Of a stretch of 64,000 bases of DNA, positions 45,688-57,413 are shown in pieces. Under the pieces are notes generated by a model. The model worked only from the letters and a program-made list of their open reading frames with translations. It was not told the origin of the DNA and made no database searches. Position 1 is the first letter of the stretch. Each line of letters starts with the position of its first letter. A program made the translations under genes and the position numbers. This stretch comes from Ryuthela nishihirai (Eukaryota; Arthropoda; Arachnida; Araneae; Heptathelidae): positions 60,231,901-60,295,900 of the forward strand of contig JAWZYU010000009.1 of assembly GCA_038380435.1 (NCBI GenBank). The letters run 5' to 3'.

Positions 45688-45885
45688 TCCCATGACCGAG
45701 AGGTTAGCACACTTGGCTACTGATCTAAGGGACCTGGGTCGAGCCCCGGGTAAGGCATGGATGTATGTGCCATTTTTCTGCTGAAGCCCTGCCATCTTCT
45801 CAGACCTTCTACTATAGCATATAAACTGAAGGGTTCCTGTCAGACCTCTGTGGCAAGCAGCTGCTTGAGGGTTTTTTTTTATATT
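45688..45885 (+). mobile_element. SINE family 2, near full-length
   Basis: CATGACCGAGAGGTTAGCAC (A box), CTGGGTCGAGCCCCGGG (B box with one base lost), GGCATGGATGTATGTG, CTTCTACTATAGCATATAAA, GGCAAGCAGCTGCTTGAGGG, then a T-rich tail. Confidence 0.85.
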
Positions 45886-46529
45886 TGTTCATGAAGTAAC
45901 CTTGAAACCAATTTAACGAAATACTTCGGAAGCCATGGTTTAGTAATTATTTTATGTGAGGGTATGATCGATTTTATTGAAAGCTTTCTGTAGAATTAAG
46001 TAAGGTTTTCTTATCACATTTTCCACTTTTTTGAATAAGTTATTTTTATTATCCGCGAATCTTGATAAAAGATGAAGCTAAATTTTCAAATTTGGAATCT
46101 AAACAAGATCATCGTTTCTTAAGAAAGTTTCAAAAATAAAATTTAATATTATGAAACTTAATATTATAAAACTTTGAACGATTGAAAACCTTCGTCCCAT
46201 AAAGCATGCTTGCGATCCTTTGAAATTTGGTCTTTGAAAAAATAATTAATATTTTAGACCTTAATATTATAAAACTAAAGGCAATAATATGAGTGCTCCT
46301 ACTGGTCCCTTGTCCGATCGTTACGGTAAATCAGCAATGGAATACTAAGTTTGCGAAAACCCATCTTTGAAGTAAGGTAGAAAATGCTTTCGAAGAGTAC
46401 AAGAGGTAGCTATTTGCTATGCACGATATAACCCGCATCAATTTCTAGGTTCGTTGTGAAAAAAGGCGAAAATGAGCACCAAAGCAGATCGACAACTTTG
46501 TACCTTGACAGCATCCTTTTTATTACTAA
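45886..46529. other. AT-rich DNA without a recognised gene
   Basis: A short AATATTATAAAACT word recurs near 46148-46280. 46290-46529 is GC-richer and may be the 5' part of the Tc1 fragment that follows. Confidence 0.4.
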
Positions 46530-46800
46530 CAAGTGAATGAACTGGCCCCACCAGATGATCAGCAGACCAATGGAAGTTTGGAGAACCGTAAAGCCCTGTG
46601 ATAAATCCCGACTACATTAGTTCAGCAGCAATAAAAGGATTTGAGTCTCACGAGCCTAGGAGAGTTTCAAACAATCGCCTTGTACTTCACGGGTAAACAA
46701 AGAAGTGGCATTGTCACGGCATGGATGTTATGGTGCCATGAAGGCTACACGCAACCCTGAAGGAGCACGGCCGGCACGCACTCATCTTAGTCATACAGCT
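46530..46800 (+). pseudogene. Possible Tc1-like transposase fragment
   Basis: One frame reads CDKSRLH.FSSNKRI.VSRA.ESF and then VNKEVALSRHGCYGAMKATR, which aligns by eye with the first catalytic box (SDESRF.LF...GR..VWR...E.F) and following VMVWG segment of Tc1 proteins. Several stops; short; tentative. Confidence 0.3.
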
Positions 46801-47394
46801 TTGTGTCCTGTTGTTTCCATCAACTTATTTCTTACTTTTTAAGTGATAAAAATGTCTTTTATCCGTATTGACGAAATAAATATCCGTGACTTTTTTTCCG
46901 TATCATATGTGTAGTTTTGCGCTCAAAGAAAGCTGCAGTTTTGTTGCACGTTGGACATTCACGAGGAACGATATTCGAGGTTTAACAAACGGGACATTTC
47001 AGGACTGAAAGAAATCCAAAGTAACAGTATTTTGATCTATTTTCAGTTTCGCTTTAAACTGTTTCAGAGTTAAGATTATTTTTTTTCCGTTTGGTATTTG
47101 AAGATTCATTATTTTCGTGATAATTACTCATATAATTTACTCGTGTTACTCGTACGTGAAAGGAATGCCACTTTCAAAGTTGATATTAACTTTGAAAATA
47201 CAATTTAGTAAGAAGAGCATGCCACTGGAGATTTTAAGATATTAACAATATTTATTAAAATCTCGATTTTTCGTCAGTATTCGTTTAATATTTAAAGAAT
47301 TAAGCAAACTAAAATATCTAATAGCAGTTTTACTGGTAGTAAAAATTATTACAAAAATTAGTTAAAAGTTAAGTGTTAACGTTTTGAACACTAT
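46801..47394. other. AT-rich DNA without a recognised gene
   Basis: Nothing recognised. Confidence 0.5.
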
Positions 47395-47515
47395 TATATG
47401 CTGTAAGTCAATGTGAGCATAAATGAAAAATGTCTTGAGCAGGTTGGGTTCTGAACCCACGACCTCCTGATAATATGTGAGGTGCTCTGATCGCTCAGCT
47501 ACATGCTGATCAATT
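47395..47515 (-). mobile_element. tRNA-derived SINE, family 3
   Basis: Minus strand: GATCAGCATGTAGCTGAGCG (A-box region), AGGAGGTCGTGGGTTCAGAA (B box), CCCAACCTGCTCAAGACATT, TATGCTCACATTGACTTACA. Related copies at 43010, 43499, 43805, 47805 and 48048. Confidence 0.75.
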
Positions 47516-47804
47516 ATCCTCTATTTTGGATATTAAATCAATCAATTTTGGTCATTGTAGAATCAATCGTTGGTGGCTCTCTTATAACCGCTGGTAGAGG
47601 CTAATTTATTGACGGTCTCCCAGTCTCTGGCCAAACAACAAACCGACAAATCACATTACATGGAATAATTTAATGACATTTTTAATGAAATATCCTTAAT
47701 TCTCAACACAGTTCTTAGGTATCTCTGGTACATAATCAAGTATTCATTATCGGTTACATTAGTAGCATTTTAAATCACAACACTTCTTAGTAACAACTTT
47801 TTGA

Positions 47805-47925
47805 ACACTGTTATGTTGTAGGGCAATGTGAGCATAGAGGAAAATTATCTTCAACCGGATGTGATCTGAACCCATAACTACCTGATGACATATTAATTGT
47901 TCTGACAGTCGATTGTCCCATGGAG
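47805..47925 (-). mobile_element. SINE family 3, diverged copy
   Basis: Minus strand includes TCATCAGGTAGTTATGGGTT, CAGATCACATCCGGTTGAAG and CTATGCTCACATTGCCCTAC. Adjacent to the 47395 copy in the same orientation. Confidence 0.65.
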
Positions 47926-48047
47926 TATGGCTTGTCATAGGCCCGAGTAAAGAAAAAATCCTTCATTTGTAGTTATGAGGCAGCAACAAGTGGCTGATTC
48001 TACAATGACGGGGTTTAACGTCTATAATAAAGGATAATTGATCGCCG

Positions 48048-48175
48048 GCATGTAGCTTAGTGGTCAGAGCACCTGACATGTCATCAGGAGTCGTGGGGTC
48101 AGATTCCACCCGGCTTAAGACAATTTTTGCTCTATGCCCACGTTTGATCTACAGCATAATAATGTTCAATAAAGT
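48048..48175 (+). mobile_element. SINE family 3, best head
   Basis: CATGTAGCTTAGTGGTCAGA (A box), GGGGTCAGATTCCACC (B box, slightly changed), GGCTTAAGACAATTTTTGCT, then CTACAGCATAATAATGTTCA. Confidence 0.75.
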
Positions 48176-48879
48176 TATTACTAAATCCTGTGATTTTAAA
48201 TGTTTACTAATATTATATAGAGTACACTATAGTAAATGTTATTGCATTCGCCTCACGGTACCAATACGACAAACCACAGCCCCATAAACCACGTGACTCA
48301 ATCAACCAATGGCAGTCAGTCACCGAGATAGTCAACCTTTATTTATATCAGATCTTTAAGCTCCAGAAAACTGAATAGATGGATGGACGATTCGTAGCAA
48401 ACTTTTGAGAAAGTCTCTCACATACACGATAAAATTAACAATTTTAGAAGTTTGTATAATGATTTTTTCAGTGTTCCTGAATAATGAAGAAAAAGGTTTA
48501 GAATAAATGTAAATAATTTAAAAACTATAAAAAATACCTATCTTCCCATATGTTCGCTAAAAGGTAGAAAATAAAACTAAAGCACAGTGATGGTGCAATC
48601 AGTTACTGAATTCGTATTCCTTTCGAAGGAAGATAGGGCGCCGGCAATCTCGTTGAATAGGTAACTTGGTGCCCTAGCTTCCTTTGAAGTGAATGCGAAT
48701 TCTGTGACTGAATCATCAATGTTTTAGTTTCATTTACCACTTTATAGGGCGCATATGGAAAGATAGGTTTTTTATATTTTATTTATTTATATATATATAT
48801 TGTCACTTTTACTTCAGAAACACCTACCTTCAGACACTTTCATATAATAATGACTCATAAACATCGACCATATTTTTCC

Positions 48880-49045
48880 TCCGATCGAAGGGACCTGGGT
48901 TCGAGCCCCGGGTACGGCATGGACGTCTGTGATGTTTTTCTGCTGAGGTCCTGCCATCTTCACAGACCTTCTACTATGGCATATAAACCGACAGGCTCCT
49001 TCAGACCTCTGTGGCAAGCAGCTGTTTGAGGGGTTATTTATTTCA
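48880..49045 (+). mobile_element. SINE family 2, 5'-truncated
   Basis: Starts just before the B box (GGGTTCGAGCCCCGGG) and runs through GGCATGGACGTCTGTG, TTCTACTATGGCATATAAAC and GGCAAGCAGCTGTTTGAGG to a TTATTTATTTCATTATTATT tail. Confidence 0.85.
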
Positions 49046-50249
49046 TTATTATTTTTTGTTTTTGGTTTTGGAGTCGAGTTTAAAATCGTATTGCATAGTA
49101 TTGCAGACAACAGTGCTTTAATTTTAGATATAACTCGTTAAAGTCAACCCCTGGCAAAAACCAGTCCTCTTTTTGGGGGAAGCGAATAGAGGGGGGAACA
49201 AAATTCGTAATAGTTTACGACGGTTCTCTTTTGAGCTTTCATTTCACACCTAACTCATAACTGTAGGTCCTCGCATTCGTAAGATATAGCGAAACAATGA
49301 GTTAGGTTGCAATCATATTTCCCTTTTTTCGACAGGAAAAAGCATGAGTCAATGCTTTATAACCTATTGTACTCTCTGCGTCACAGGATTTCATTTGACG
49401 CATAACTTCATACTTTCGGCCGTCGCGTTCCGAAGATATAGCGGGACAATCATTTTAACATTTCGCCATTTTGGTGGGGTAGAAAGCATGGGGGATCAAT
49501 TTGTTATAGCTTATGACATTCCCGCGTCACAAGCTTTCAATTGACACATAAATCATTAAGTTTGACTGTCTCTAACGAATATCTGAAAATTATCGCATAC
49601 GTATAAGCGCTTATGCGAATAAACCACGTAAGTAACGTATTACTCGTTTACGAGTCCATCGCCCAACAAAATTGAGCGGGTTGGAAATTAATTTCTCCTC
49701 CGGCAGTACAAGAAGTAAAAATAATATCGTCTTTAACTCTATATCCGATTCTAACTAAAAACTCGAAATTTTAACTCAATATGTGGTAGCACGGTGGAAT
49801 CCTGTGATAGAAAATTCAGATCGGAGGTGGGGGGATCTTTCGCTATTGAAGAGGAGTCCCAACGAGCTAGATTAAAGAAAGAAATGAGAAAACATAAGGT
49901 AAAAAAAAAACTTCTGAAATTTTGTCTTAGATTCTATTGCAGAGAAATCCTAGATTTTCGAAAGCATTATGGGGTAGTCCGAACGACCCCAGTAACAATA
50001 TTTTGGACCAATCAGACAACTTTATGGGATGGGTGTTGCTACGACTTGACTGCATAAATAAAATACTTTCATTGGATGATCAGTGATTGAATCATTTATT
50101 TTTAATCTTTTGACTTACCAGTTAACCAATATTCGTTGAATATAAAAAAAATGCTATCCTGTAACAGCGGTTATGAAAAAATCCGAATATTTGGAAGTCA
50201 TAATGAAATCTGATGATAGAATAAAATGGCAGAAACCATGCAGATATTC
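49046..50249. other. Unassigned DNA
   Basis: The 87-codon frame at 49794-50057 has a basic stretch (ARLKKEMRKHKVKKKLLKF) but no splice signal or known domain; treated as chance. 49240-49560 contains two related, diverged segments (GTCACA..TTTCA.TTGACGCATAA around 49380 and 49528). Confidence 0.4.
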
Positions 50250-50405
50250 TCTGGTAAAGTATCACAGAAAATATCCTGTGGACATGAAACACATGAAATA
50301 ATAAACTGAAAAAAAAAATGGTTTCTTGTCGTGAGTGGAATTCGAACCCACATCTCCCAGTAATCGATCGGGTATGTCACCATTACACCATCAACGACTA
50401 ACATT
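50250..50405 (-). mobile_element. tRNA-derived SINE, family 5
   Basis: Minus strand: GTTGATGGTGTAATGGTGAC (A box), GATGTGGGTTCGAATTCCAC (B box), then a body TTCAGTTTATTATTTCATGT through GTGATACTTTACCAG. The body recurs in plus orientation at 50479-50555 and the head at 50690-50800. Confidence 0.75.
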
Positions 50406-50478
50406 TTTTTTCAGCTTCTGTGACATTAAACTTTCCCACATTTCTATTTGATTCGCAAAGTGTCATAATCTGTGGGAA

Positions 50479-50555
50479 AAACCAGTTTTTTTTTTCAGCT
50501 TATTATTTCATGTGTTCCATGTCTACAGGGCATTTCCTGTGATACTTTACCACTG
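50479..50555 (+). mobile_element. SINE family 5 body only
   Basis: AACCAGTTTTTTTTTTCAGC to GTGATACTTTACCAC; inverse of 50250-50324. Lacks the tRNA head, so a 5'-truncated insertion or one arm of a foldback. Confidence 0.7.
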
Positions 50556-50689
50556 AATTATTGATATAACGCATTGAGCATGAGTTGAAAATATTAAATT
50601 TCCATCTCTAAGAGAAAACAGAGTTGCCCACTTTCCGATAGATGGCGCCACTGTGCGAATCAAATGAAAAATGCGGAAACGCAAGCTGA

Positions 50690-50800
50690 AGAAGAAACGT
50701 TAGCCAATGATGATGCAATGGTTAGCAAAACCGGTTGGTTACTGGGAGAGGTGAATTCGAATCCCACTCACGGCAGAACCAATTTTTTTCATCTTATTAT
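50690..50800 (+). mobile_element. SINE family 5, head and start of body
   Basis: GATGATGCAATGGTTAGCAA (A box), GGTGAATTCGAATCCCACTC (B box), then ACCAATTTTTTTCATCTTAT. The body stops early. Confidence 0.65.
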
Positions 50801-52513
50801 TTCACGCAGATATTCAATGGTCAAGCCGACCAATTCAGATACAGATAGGCACGATTCTGATAGACTATAACAAACGCTAGTGTTTAAATGTTTTCAATTA
50901 ATTACCTTCTTAACCCTTTTCACTACTCATATGCCCATAATGGAACTCTAACTGTGCAACCGTTTTAAATTAATAGAAAAGTGTTAAACAAGCTGCACTT
51001 TTGAAAACTGTTTCAGATATGAAAACATGTATTGTATATTAAAATAAAGTATTTTTCATTTTACGGTTTAATTTCATTTGTTTATAATTTTTCCTTTTTC
51101 ATTTTTGTTTTTATTTTATGGTAAATAGATTTTTATTTGAGACCAATTATCAATAATATCGTGCTCCAAATATTGTTCATTTAGACAAATTAATTCAGGA
51201 TTAGAGAAAATTTTAAAGCATACCAATTTTAGTAGAAATAGATTTGTAAACCTCGTCGGTCAGTAGTAAAACGCTATTTCATTCAAATGGACTGTTTTAA
51301 AAAAATGAAAATAAAATACTTTAAAAGAGCTAAATCTTAATGCATGATCTGTATACTAATCAAGATCCGGGTTAGAAATTTATAATATCAAGTGTATTTA
51401 GCTACTAATTAAAAGTTGAGAATTTTAGTATTTTGTTTGAACTGTGTTGTGATGACTCTGGCTGACTTACATAAAAAAAAAATCCTTAAGTAGTGAATGC
51501 AATAATTATAAATGTACTACACGGGATAATTTTAAAGTTATTATTAATATACTAATTCTAAAATTACTAATGGGATAACAGGCAACCTACTTGGCTACCT
51601 TCTATACCATTTATGTATTTTCTACAATTTTGTTGTTATTAAATATAAATTAAAGTTTGCATTCACTTAAGAATCCTTGTTTTTGGATGTAGTCACAAGA
51701 TAGGGCCAATATTTGAAGTAATAGGATCATAATTTTCTGTAGTAAAGCACTTGTTTCATTAATATTTACAATTGTGTGACTGTGTATGGGTTAGAAAAAA
51801 ATCCTTTTATTTCACAATAAATAAGCGCAATTTCAAATATATTTTCGTTCAAATAAGAAACAGGAGGTTTAAACTGCACATTTGCTTTCAACACGAACGT
51901 GTTCGTTTCGATTGGCTTATGGGAGTGAGCGATCAAATCAGGAAAGCGACAGCTGTTGTCTTTAATAATTCTCTCACTGGAAAGAAGTTCAGCGTTGTCG
52001 TTTCTACGATTTTTTCCATCTTTGAATTTCAAAGTAAAATTATCCTTAATTATGAAAATATTTAAAGCTAAAGCATCAACATTAGCATATGTTTCATCGG
52101 TGTGAAATATGGATCTAGAAGGAAATGTTAAATATTAAATTGGTTGACATGCAATCATCGAAGAAAACTAACCATTCTTTAGTGTTTTTTTTTCGTTAAT
52201 AAGTTATGGTTGTAGCAATGATTCGTAATAAACATTAAGGTATCAAACTATCGCTATAGTTTTGAGGGAGTTCTATAAAACTCCCACAAAGGGAGTGCAA
52301 AAAGGAGTCCTCAAAAGGAGTTTTCTACTCCTGTAGTAACAGACAATTAATAGGAGTAGACAATCATTATCTAACTTAATTGCGCTTTTCGTACTGTAAA
52401 ATACATATTCTTAATTTTAAAAAAATCTAAACTGTGTAGCTCTACGGAAGTATCAGTCTGCTTTTTTTTAGTCTAAAAAAAGAGAAAAGCATAGAACTTA
52501 ATGCTCTACCTCA
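50801..52513. other. AT-rich DNA without a recognised gene
   Basis: Short GGAGT repeats at 52264-52325 (for example GGGAGTTCTATAAAACTCCC, a small palindrome). Frames at 51766-52065 on both strands are chance. Confidence 0.5.
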
Positions 52514-52772
52514 TGCGATTTTCGTTGTAAAGCTTCAAATTCGGCGGCTTATCTTCCTTTGTCTCCACTTCGACACCTTTGCTTTCTTTCGTGCTGTTGA
52601 CAGCCCATTTGATAATATCTTGTTGACTACCTTTTATATTCTTCTCGTTCGCGCTGTTAGTCAGGCTACCAACTGCACGAACGAAAGCAAAGGTGCCGAA
52701 TGGAGACAAAATTAGCGAAGGAAGCCATAGGAAGAGAAGCCGCCGAATTGGAAGCTTTATAACGAAACGCAC
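52514..52772. repeat. Large imperfect foldback carrying a coding-like sequence
   Basis: Arms 52514-52597 and 52677-52772 are inverted copies (AAGCTTCAAATTCGGCGGCT versus the inverse of AGCCGCCGAATTGGAAGCTT), the right with about 20 extra bases. The right arm, plus strand, reads METKLAKEAIGREAAELEAL, stop, RNAREVEQLF; the left arm, minus strand, reads AAEFEALQRKSHEVEH. The heptad-like A/L/E pattern suggests a coiled coil. Unknown parent gene, probably mobile. Confidence 0.65.
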
Positions 52773-53224
52773 GTGAAGTGGAACAATTGTTTGTATTCTT
52801 TTTATAGACTTCAAGAAGTAAACAGATACTACCTTATATACATACAGTTTAGAACAGCTAATTGTTCGGCTATCGGCATCTTTAAAAACGTTTTACCTTG
52901 AATGTTACAAATTTATTTTCAAAAGAGCATACTTAAGTTGTCTGAGATGAAATCTGATCAATCGAAGTTGATATGCAGTCCGGAAAATGCCATTTCATAG
53001 TGTGGACTTGAACTGCATCTACTCATTGCCGATATTAGAACTTTACACTCTGATAAAAGCCAAGAGATTGAGAAACGATATGACAATCCGATAGAGAAAA
53101 ATATGTGCTTGATCCCAGGAATGATGATTATTTCCATTTAGTTATCAAGAGTAACAAGCACATGACAGGATTATACACTAAGCAGTATGGAAAATACAGT
53201 ACTAGGAAGTAGGAGAGGTATAAT
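52773..53224. other. Unassigned DNA
   Basis: Nothing recognised. Confidence 0.5.
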
Positions 53225-54480
53225 CATGAAAATTACACAAAGTGGTGCTCTGGTTTATATATGCAAATGATTGCAATTCCGCAGCAAATGGTCAGGTGGG
53301 AGATTTGTTATATGAATGGAAAGAATATTGGTGAGGATTACAAAATATTTCGCAACGTACTCTCATATGTGGGAAGAACTGACCATTTAGTATTAGGTAC
53401 AAAATGTCGTGCATAACGCCAAGTCGCGATCATCGAACATAATCAGAATCATTGAATTGTGGCAAGTAGGAAATAATGCAAGCCATCGCCTCACAGAGTT
53501 GGCCCTGATATAACTGTACAACTCTATGGGTGTCATTGAGTTAGAGCAGTGGTTCTCAAAGGGTGTGTCGCGAAATCCGCTCCGTGTGCCGTGAAATTTC
53601 AGATGATATTGCAGATAAAGGGAATTTAAAAAACACTTTGTTGTTAATTTCTACCACTGATTCTTCATTAAACTTTTTCCATTTAATCAAAAACTTTCCA
53701 TATTCAATCTTAAAGTTAAAATCATATTTAACATAAAACATGCCCATAATACGTGATTACGTGTCAATACACGCCAATACACGTTCAACTAACGTGTCAA
53801 TACGCGTTCTAACGTGTATTGACACGTGAGAAAGGGAACAGAATAGATGTACGTTTGCAAACGACTCCATAAAAATGGTTATTACTGAAGGCAGACTGCG
53901 TTGCGCAAGTCTATTTTAGTGTTGCTTATATCTTTAGTGCGCCGCGAGTATTCACAGGGAAAAATAGTGAGCCATGAGCAAAGAAAGTTTGAGAATTACT
54001 GGATTAGGATGACCAAAGCAAATAGCAGCCGAGGACTGGGTGGTAATTCAGGACCACAGCACTCAAGGATCGGCATATCTGGCGAATGGTGTTCAGAGTC
54101 CATACGCTGCTTCAAACCATTTAAGGGGTGACCTTCAGTAGTACAGCCTACAACTAGTGGTATTACTGTACCTATCCAAACAAAAAGATCTCAATTACAT
54201 AATGTCAGTCTCCCCCTGCACAGGTCAAACCAATCCCACCAGTACTGCCACATCACAAGAAATCGACTGGAATGGTGCAGGACCCTGCGTTACTGGACAC
54301 AAGAATGCAGATCCATGCTGTTTGTCAACTAGTCTTTGTTCTGTCTCGGATAGAATGATGGTAGGAGACACGTCGTGTGCATGAGAAACTTGTGGAAGCA
54401 TGTATAGTTAAATGGTATTTCGACCAGCCATGGTAAACTAATTTGAAGGGGATCATCTAAGGGAGACACACAAGCCTGGT
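53225..54480 (+). pseudogene. Tc1-like transposase remnant split by a MITE
   Basis: An N-terminal piece near 53440-53540 reads RIIELWQVGNNASHRLTELA, a helix-turn-helix start. After the MITE (53547-54001) come RMTKANSSRGLGG and, near 54250-54400 in a shifted frame, RLEWCRTLRYWTQECRSMLF, then SLFCLG.NDGRRHV, matching the W......WT.EQW..VLF.DESRF.LG..DGRRHVWR segment of Tc1 proteins. The first catalytic box has lost its D. The rest of the catalytic domain is absent. Confidence 0.5.
53547..54001. mobile_element. hAT-like MITE with CAGTGGTTCTCAAA ends
   Basis: The left end is CAGTGGTTCTCAAAGGGTGT followed by GTCGCG; the right, read inward, CAGTAATTCTCAAACTTTC, with GCCGCGAG inside. The CAGTGGTTCTCAAA end is common among hAT elements. 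The flanks share only part of an 8-base repeat. The centre has repeated ACGTGTCAATACACG palindromes at 53760-53830. Confidence 0.6.
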
Positions 54481-54485
54481 ATACA

Positions 54486-54845
54486 TTCTGTGTCCTGAAA
54501 CCAGTATGTTGTATAAGTAATATTAATGTCTTTTTGCAATGCTATTAAATTTAATATATTTAAGTGTAATCATAATTTGGAACATCTGTGCTCATGCCTC
54601 AATAAGAAAAAGCAACGTACATTAATCCAGCTAAAAGTCAGACTTAAGTATTATACTAAAAGTTGTGTTTCTGTGTCCTGAAACCAGTATGTTGTATAAG
54701 TAATATTAATGTCTTTTTGCAATGCTATTAAATTTAATATATTTAAGTGTAATCATAATTTGGAACATCTGTGCTCATGCCTCAATAGGAAAAAGCAACG
54801 TACATTAATCCAGCTAAAAGTCAGACTTAAGTATTATACTAAAAG
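54486..54845. repeat. Tandem duplication, 183-bp period
   Basis: 54486-54662 and 54669-54845 match base for base apart from one A/G difference that I can see (AATAAGAAAA versus AATAGGAAAA). A recent duplication just downstream of the Tc1 remnant. Confidence 0.95.
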
Positions 54846-54939
54846 CACAAAGCGAAGTCTTTTCTTAGAAAATTGTCTTAGAAAGTAAGTTTCAATCTCC
54901 GTTGATGGTTATGCAGATATAAAACTTTATCTTTCTTTA

Positions 54940-55080
54940 AATTAATGATCAGGCCAGCAAAACTACCAGCTTATCTATAGATTATGACACAACAAATTCC
55001 ATGCTATATCGGAGCTCGAACCTTGTAGGTCTAGTGTCACCGCGAATCAACATACGATACCACTGCGCCATCAAGGCGGC
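54940..55080 (-). mobile_element. SINE family 4
   Basis: Minus strand: GCCTTGATGGCGCAGTGGTA (A box), AAGGTTCGAGCTCCGATATA (B box), then TCATAATCTATAGATAAGCT and TTTTGCTGGCCTGATCAT. Same order as 6397-6532. Confidence 0.75.
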
Positions 55081-56951
55081 AACTGCACGCGATTATTATC
55101 TTTATTAAACAAATATTTGATGTTCATAGAACTAGTTGAATCAATCATAACTAATGGGAGAATAACAAACTGGTAATATTTTATTCTTTGCAATGCAGAC
55201 TTCCAAGTCTTGCCGAACCTCGCAGTTTACCTACTAAGCAATGAAATACCTTGAATTTCCTTATATCTCAATATTTTCAGTCTATGTTTGCTAACGATGC
55301 GGTTTTGTCAGGTCTCTGCAAATCCATACAGATTAACAGAGGGCTCCATTATCCTCTAATGACACTGAATCAGGACTCCCAACCTGATAATCTCATCCAA
55401 TATAATCACCAGCACATATATCATAAGTTGAAACATACAGTTAGTTGACAAATTGCATACTCTCATACGTTGTGTGTACATAATGTCGAAGCCGTGCAGT
55501 GCTGTAGATACCTAATCCACCTTTTCTATAGGTTAGTTTCCTAGTCACCAATTTTAGGTTCGCCGCGACCTTTAGGAACATAACCCTCACGATCTGCTAG
55601 GGCCTAATCTATAACAAGTGGTAAAACGGGTATTTTTGAGCTGAATATGTGTTAAGTGACAAAATTAGTAGAGAAATGAAAACAGAGATGAGAATTCAAT
55701 CATTTCAAATATATATATATATTCAGTGAGAAGGAGAATAAATATATTTTTGGATTGGCAAAATATGTCAAAGTTTGAAAACCTTAAAAGGGATTTCCTA
55801 TCAGGCACCTGTCAAACCATATTAAAAATTGACTTTTGAAGAAAAAAATTAGTTTTTTGTCTAAATTTTTCAATATTCACCTGGAATTCCTCTACCTGAT
55901 TTGTTTCGAGGACAGTATGCTTATCTACGACTAATTTTTCAGATTAAATGTAAGCATTTAATATATTCTGTCCTAATTATTCAGATACCCAACGAAGAAA
56001 TCAATGGTGTATCAATATATATATATATACATACATCTATTCCCTTTACTTTTAAAGTAAAGAACTTGTGGGAGAAAAAATAGATTAAAGATATACTAAC
56101 GATCTAAATAAAATCTGCTGAGTATGTTTTATAACTAGAATGCTGTTAGTAACATCCTGGTTATCGCAACTAATACTAAGAAATACAGTGGTGGATATAG
56201 TTTAAGTTACAATGCTATAATTGGTAAGGTAACGTCAAAACTCTATAACACCTAAAATATTTTTTTTTGGAAAAATTTGGTACGTGATAAAGATCGCTTA
56301 AATTTGAAATCAATATCTCCATTTAAAAAAAAATTGTTCAGTATTTAATGAGTAATGGAAATTTGCATATTTTACAATAACAATGCCAATTATAGGAAAT
56401 TATCTTAGACCTTAGACTTAATAAGCATTATTATTTTAAATGATTTAATTGTTTAAAATAAGTACGTATTTGAGAAGTTTGTGCAAATTAGTCTTTCAGC
56501 ACTCGTCATTATTGTATAATTTCTGAGGACTGGACATTCTTATTGTTAAATATTCAAACTTCCATAACTCATTAAATACTGAAAAAATGTTGTTGAAAAT
56601 CGAGATATTGATATATTTGATTGAGATCTCTATCTGCTATCACATTTTTTTAAAAAGAAAAAAATTATTTTAGACGTTATAGAGATTCGAAGTTAGCATC
56701 TCATTTTTATAACATAGAATTGTAATTTAACTTTTGTCCACCGGTGTACATTTGAAAACTAAGTTTAGATAATATTCACTAAAACGTTTATTTTATAAAT
56801 CATACCCATTAAGAGCCATTTAAATATCACACAGTTTAGAATTTAGTTTATCGCTGACATAACATGGGAAGTTATAAGGTAGGTTAGAGTATGTTGTTCT
56901 TGTGTAAGCTTAAAATGCCTTTTGCAGGAAATATACTTTTATCTCTTTCAG
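55081..56951. other. AT-rich DNA without a recognised gene
   Basis: AT dinucleotide runs near 55710 and 56015. If the frame at 56952 is an exon, this would be intron. Confidence 0.45.
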
Positions 56952-57413
56952 TTGACTGTGCTGTCGTTATCCTTACGGATAACTCCCCAGAAGAACCAAG
57001 GCCAAGTAACTTGGACAAAAGATACACGTCACAATATATTACAGAGTGACATCCGTTTATTCTTAAACTATCCTCATGTTAGGTCGGATGAAGTCAGTCC
57101 TCCGTATATCTGTTTTGTTTGGACTTCGTGTTATCTTTCAGAGAAAAGTCTTCGACGAAACAATTCAGGCACTATGATTCAAAGATCGAAACTTCCGCTT
57201 CCTGTCAAAATGTATTTCTCTCTTGTCAGTATTTTGGACAAAGTGGGCAAGAGAGTGGGAAGCTCCTTTAAGAAAGATATTAGAAAACTGAAAAGGAAAG
57301 TTAATATAGAATTGGGTGGTAGAGTTTTCTGTGATAAAGATAAAACTCTGCTTGTAGTACAGAAAAACGAGTACGAATTGGTTGAATGGAGCGATAACAA
57401 ACGGATCGTTTGA
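56952..57413 (+). CDS. Candidate terminal exon, unknown product
   Basis: CTTTTATCTCTTTCAG ends at 56951, a good splice acceptor. The open frame after it runs about 153 codons to a TGA at 57411-57413. Its second half looks protein-like: KMYFSLVSILDKVGKRVGSS, FKKDIRKLKRKVNIELGG, RVFCDKDKTLLVVQKNEYEL. The first half is less convincing. The other frame from the same acceptor (VDCAVVILTDNSPEEPRPSN) is also plausible for about 33 codons. No domain recognised. AATAAA occurs at about 57557, which could serve as a polyadenylation signal. Confidence 0.35.
   Translation: MTVLSLSLRITPQKNQGQVTWTKDTRHNILQSDIRLFLNYPHVRSDEVSPPYICFVWTSCYLSEKSLRRNNSGTMIQRSKLPLPVKMYFSLVSILDKVGKRVGSSFKKDIRKLKRKVNIELGGRVFCDKDKTLLVVQKNEYELVEWSDNKRIV

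Noticed and set aside
49794..50057. 87-codon basic frame as a gene
   Set aside because: No acceptor, no domain, low-complexity lysine/arginine stretch only.
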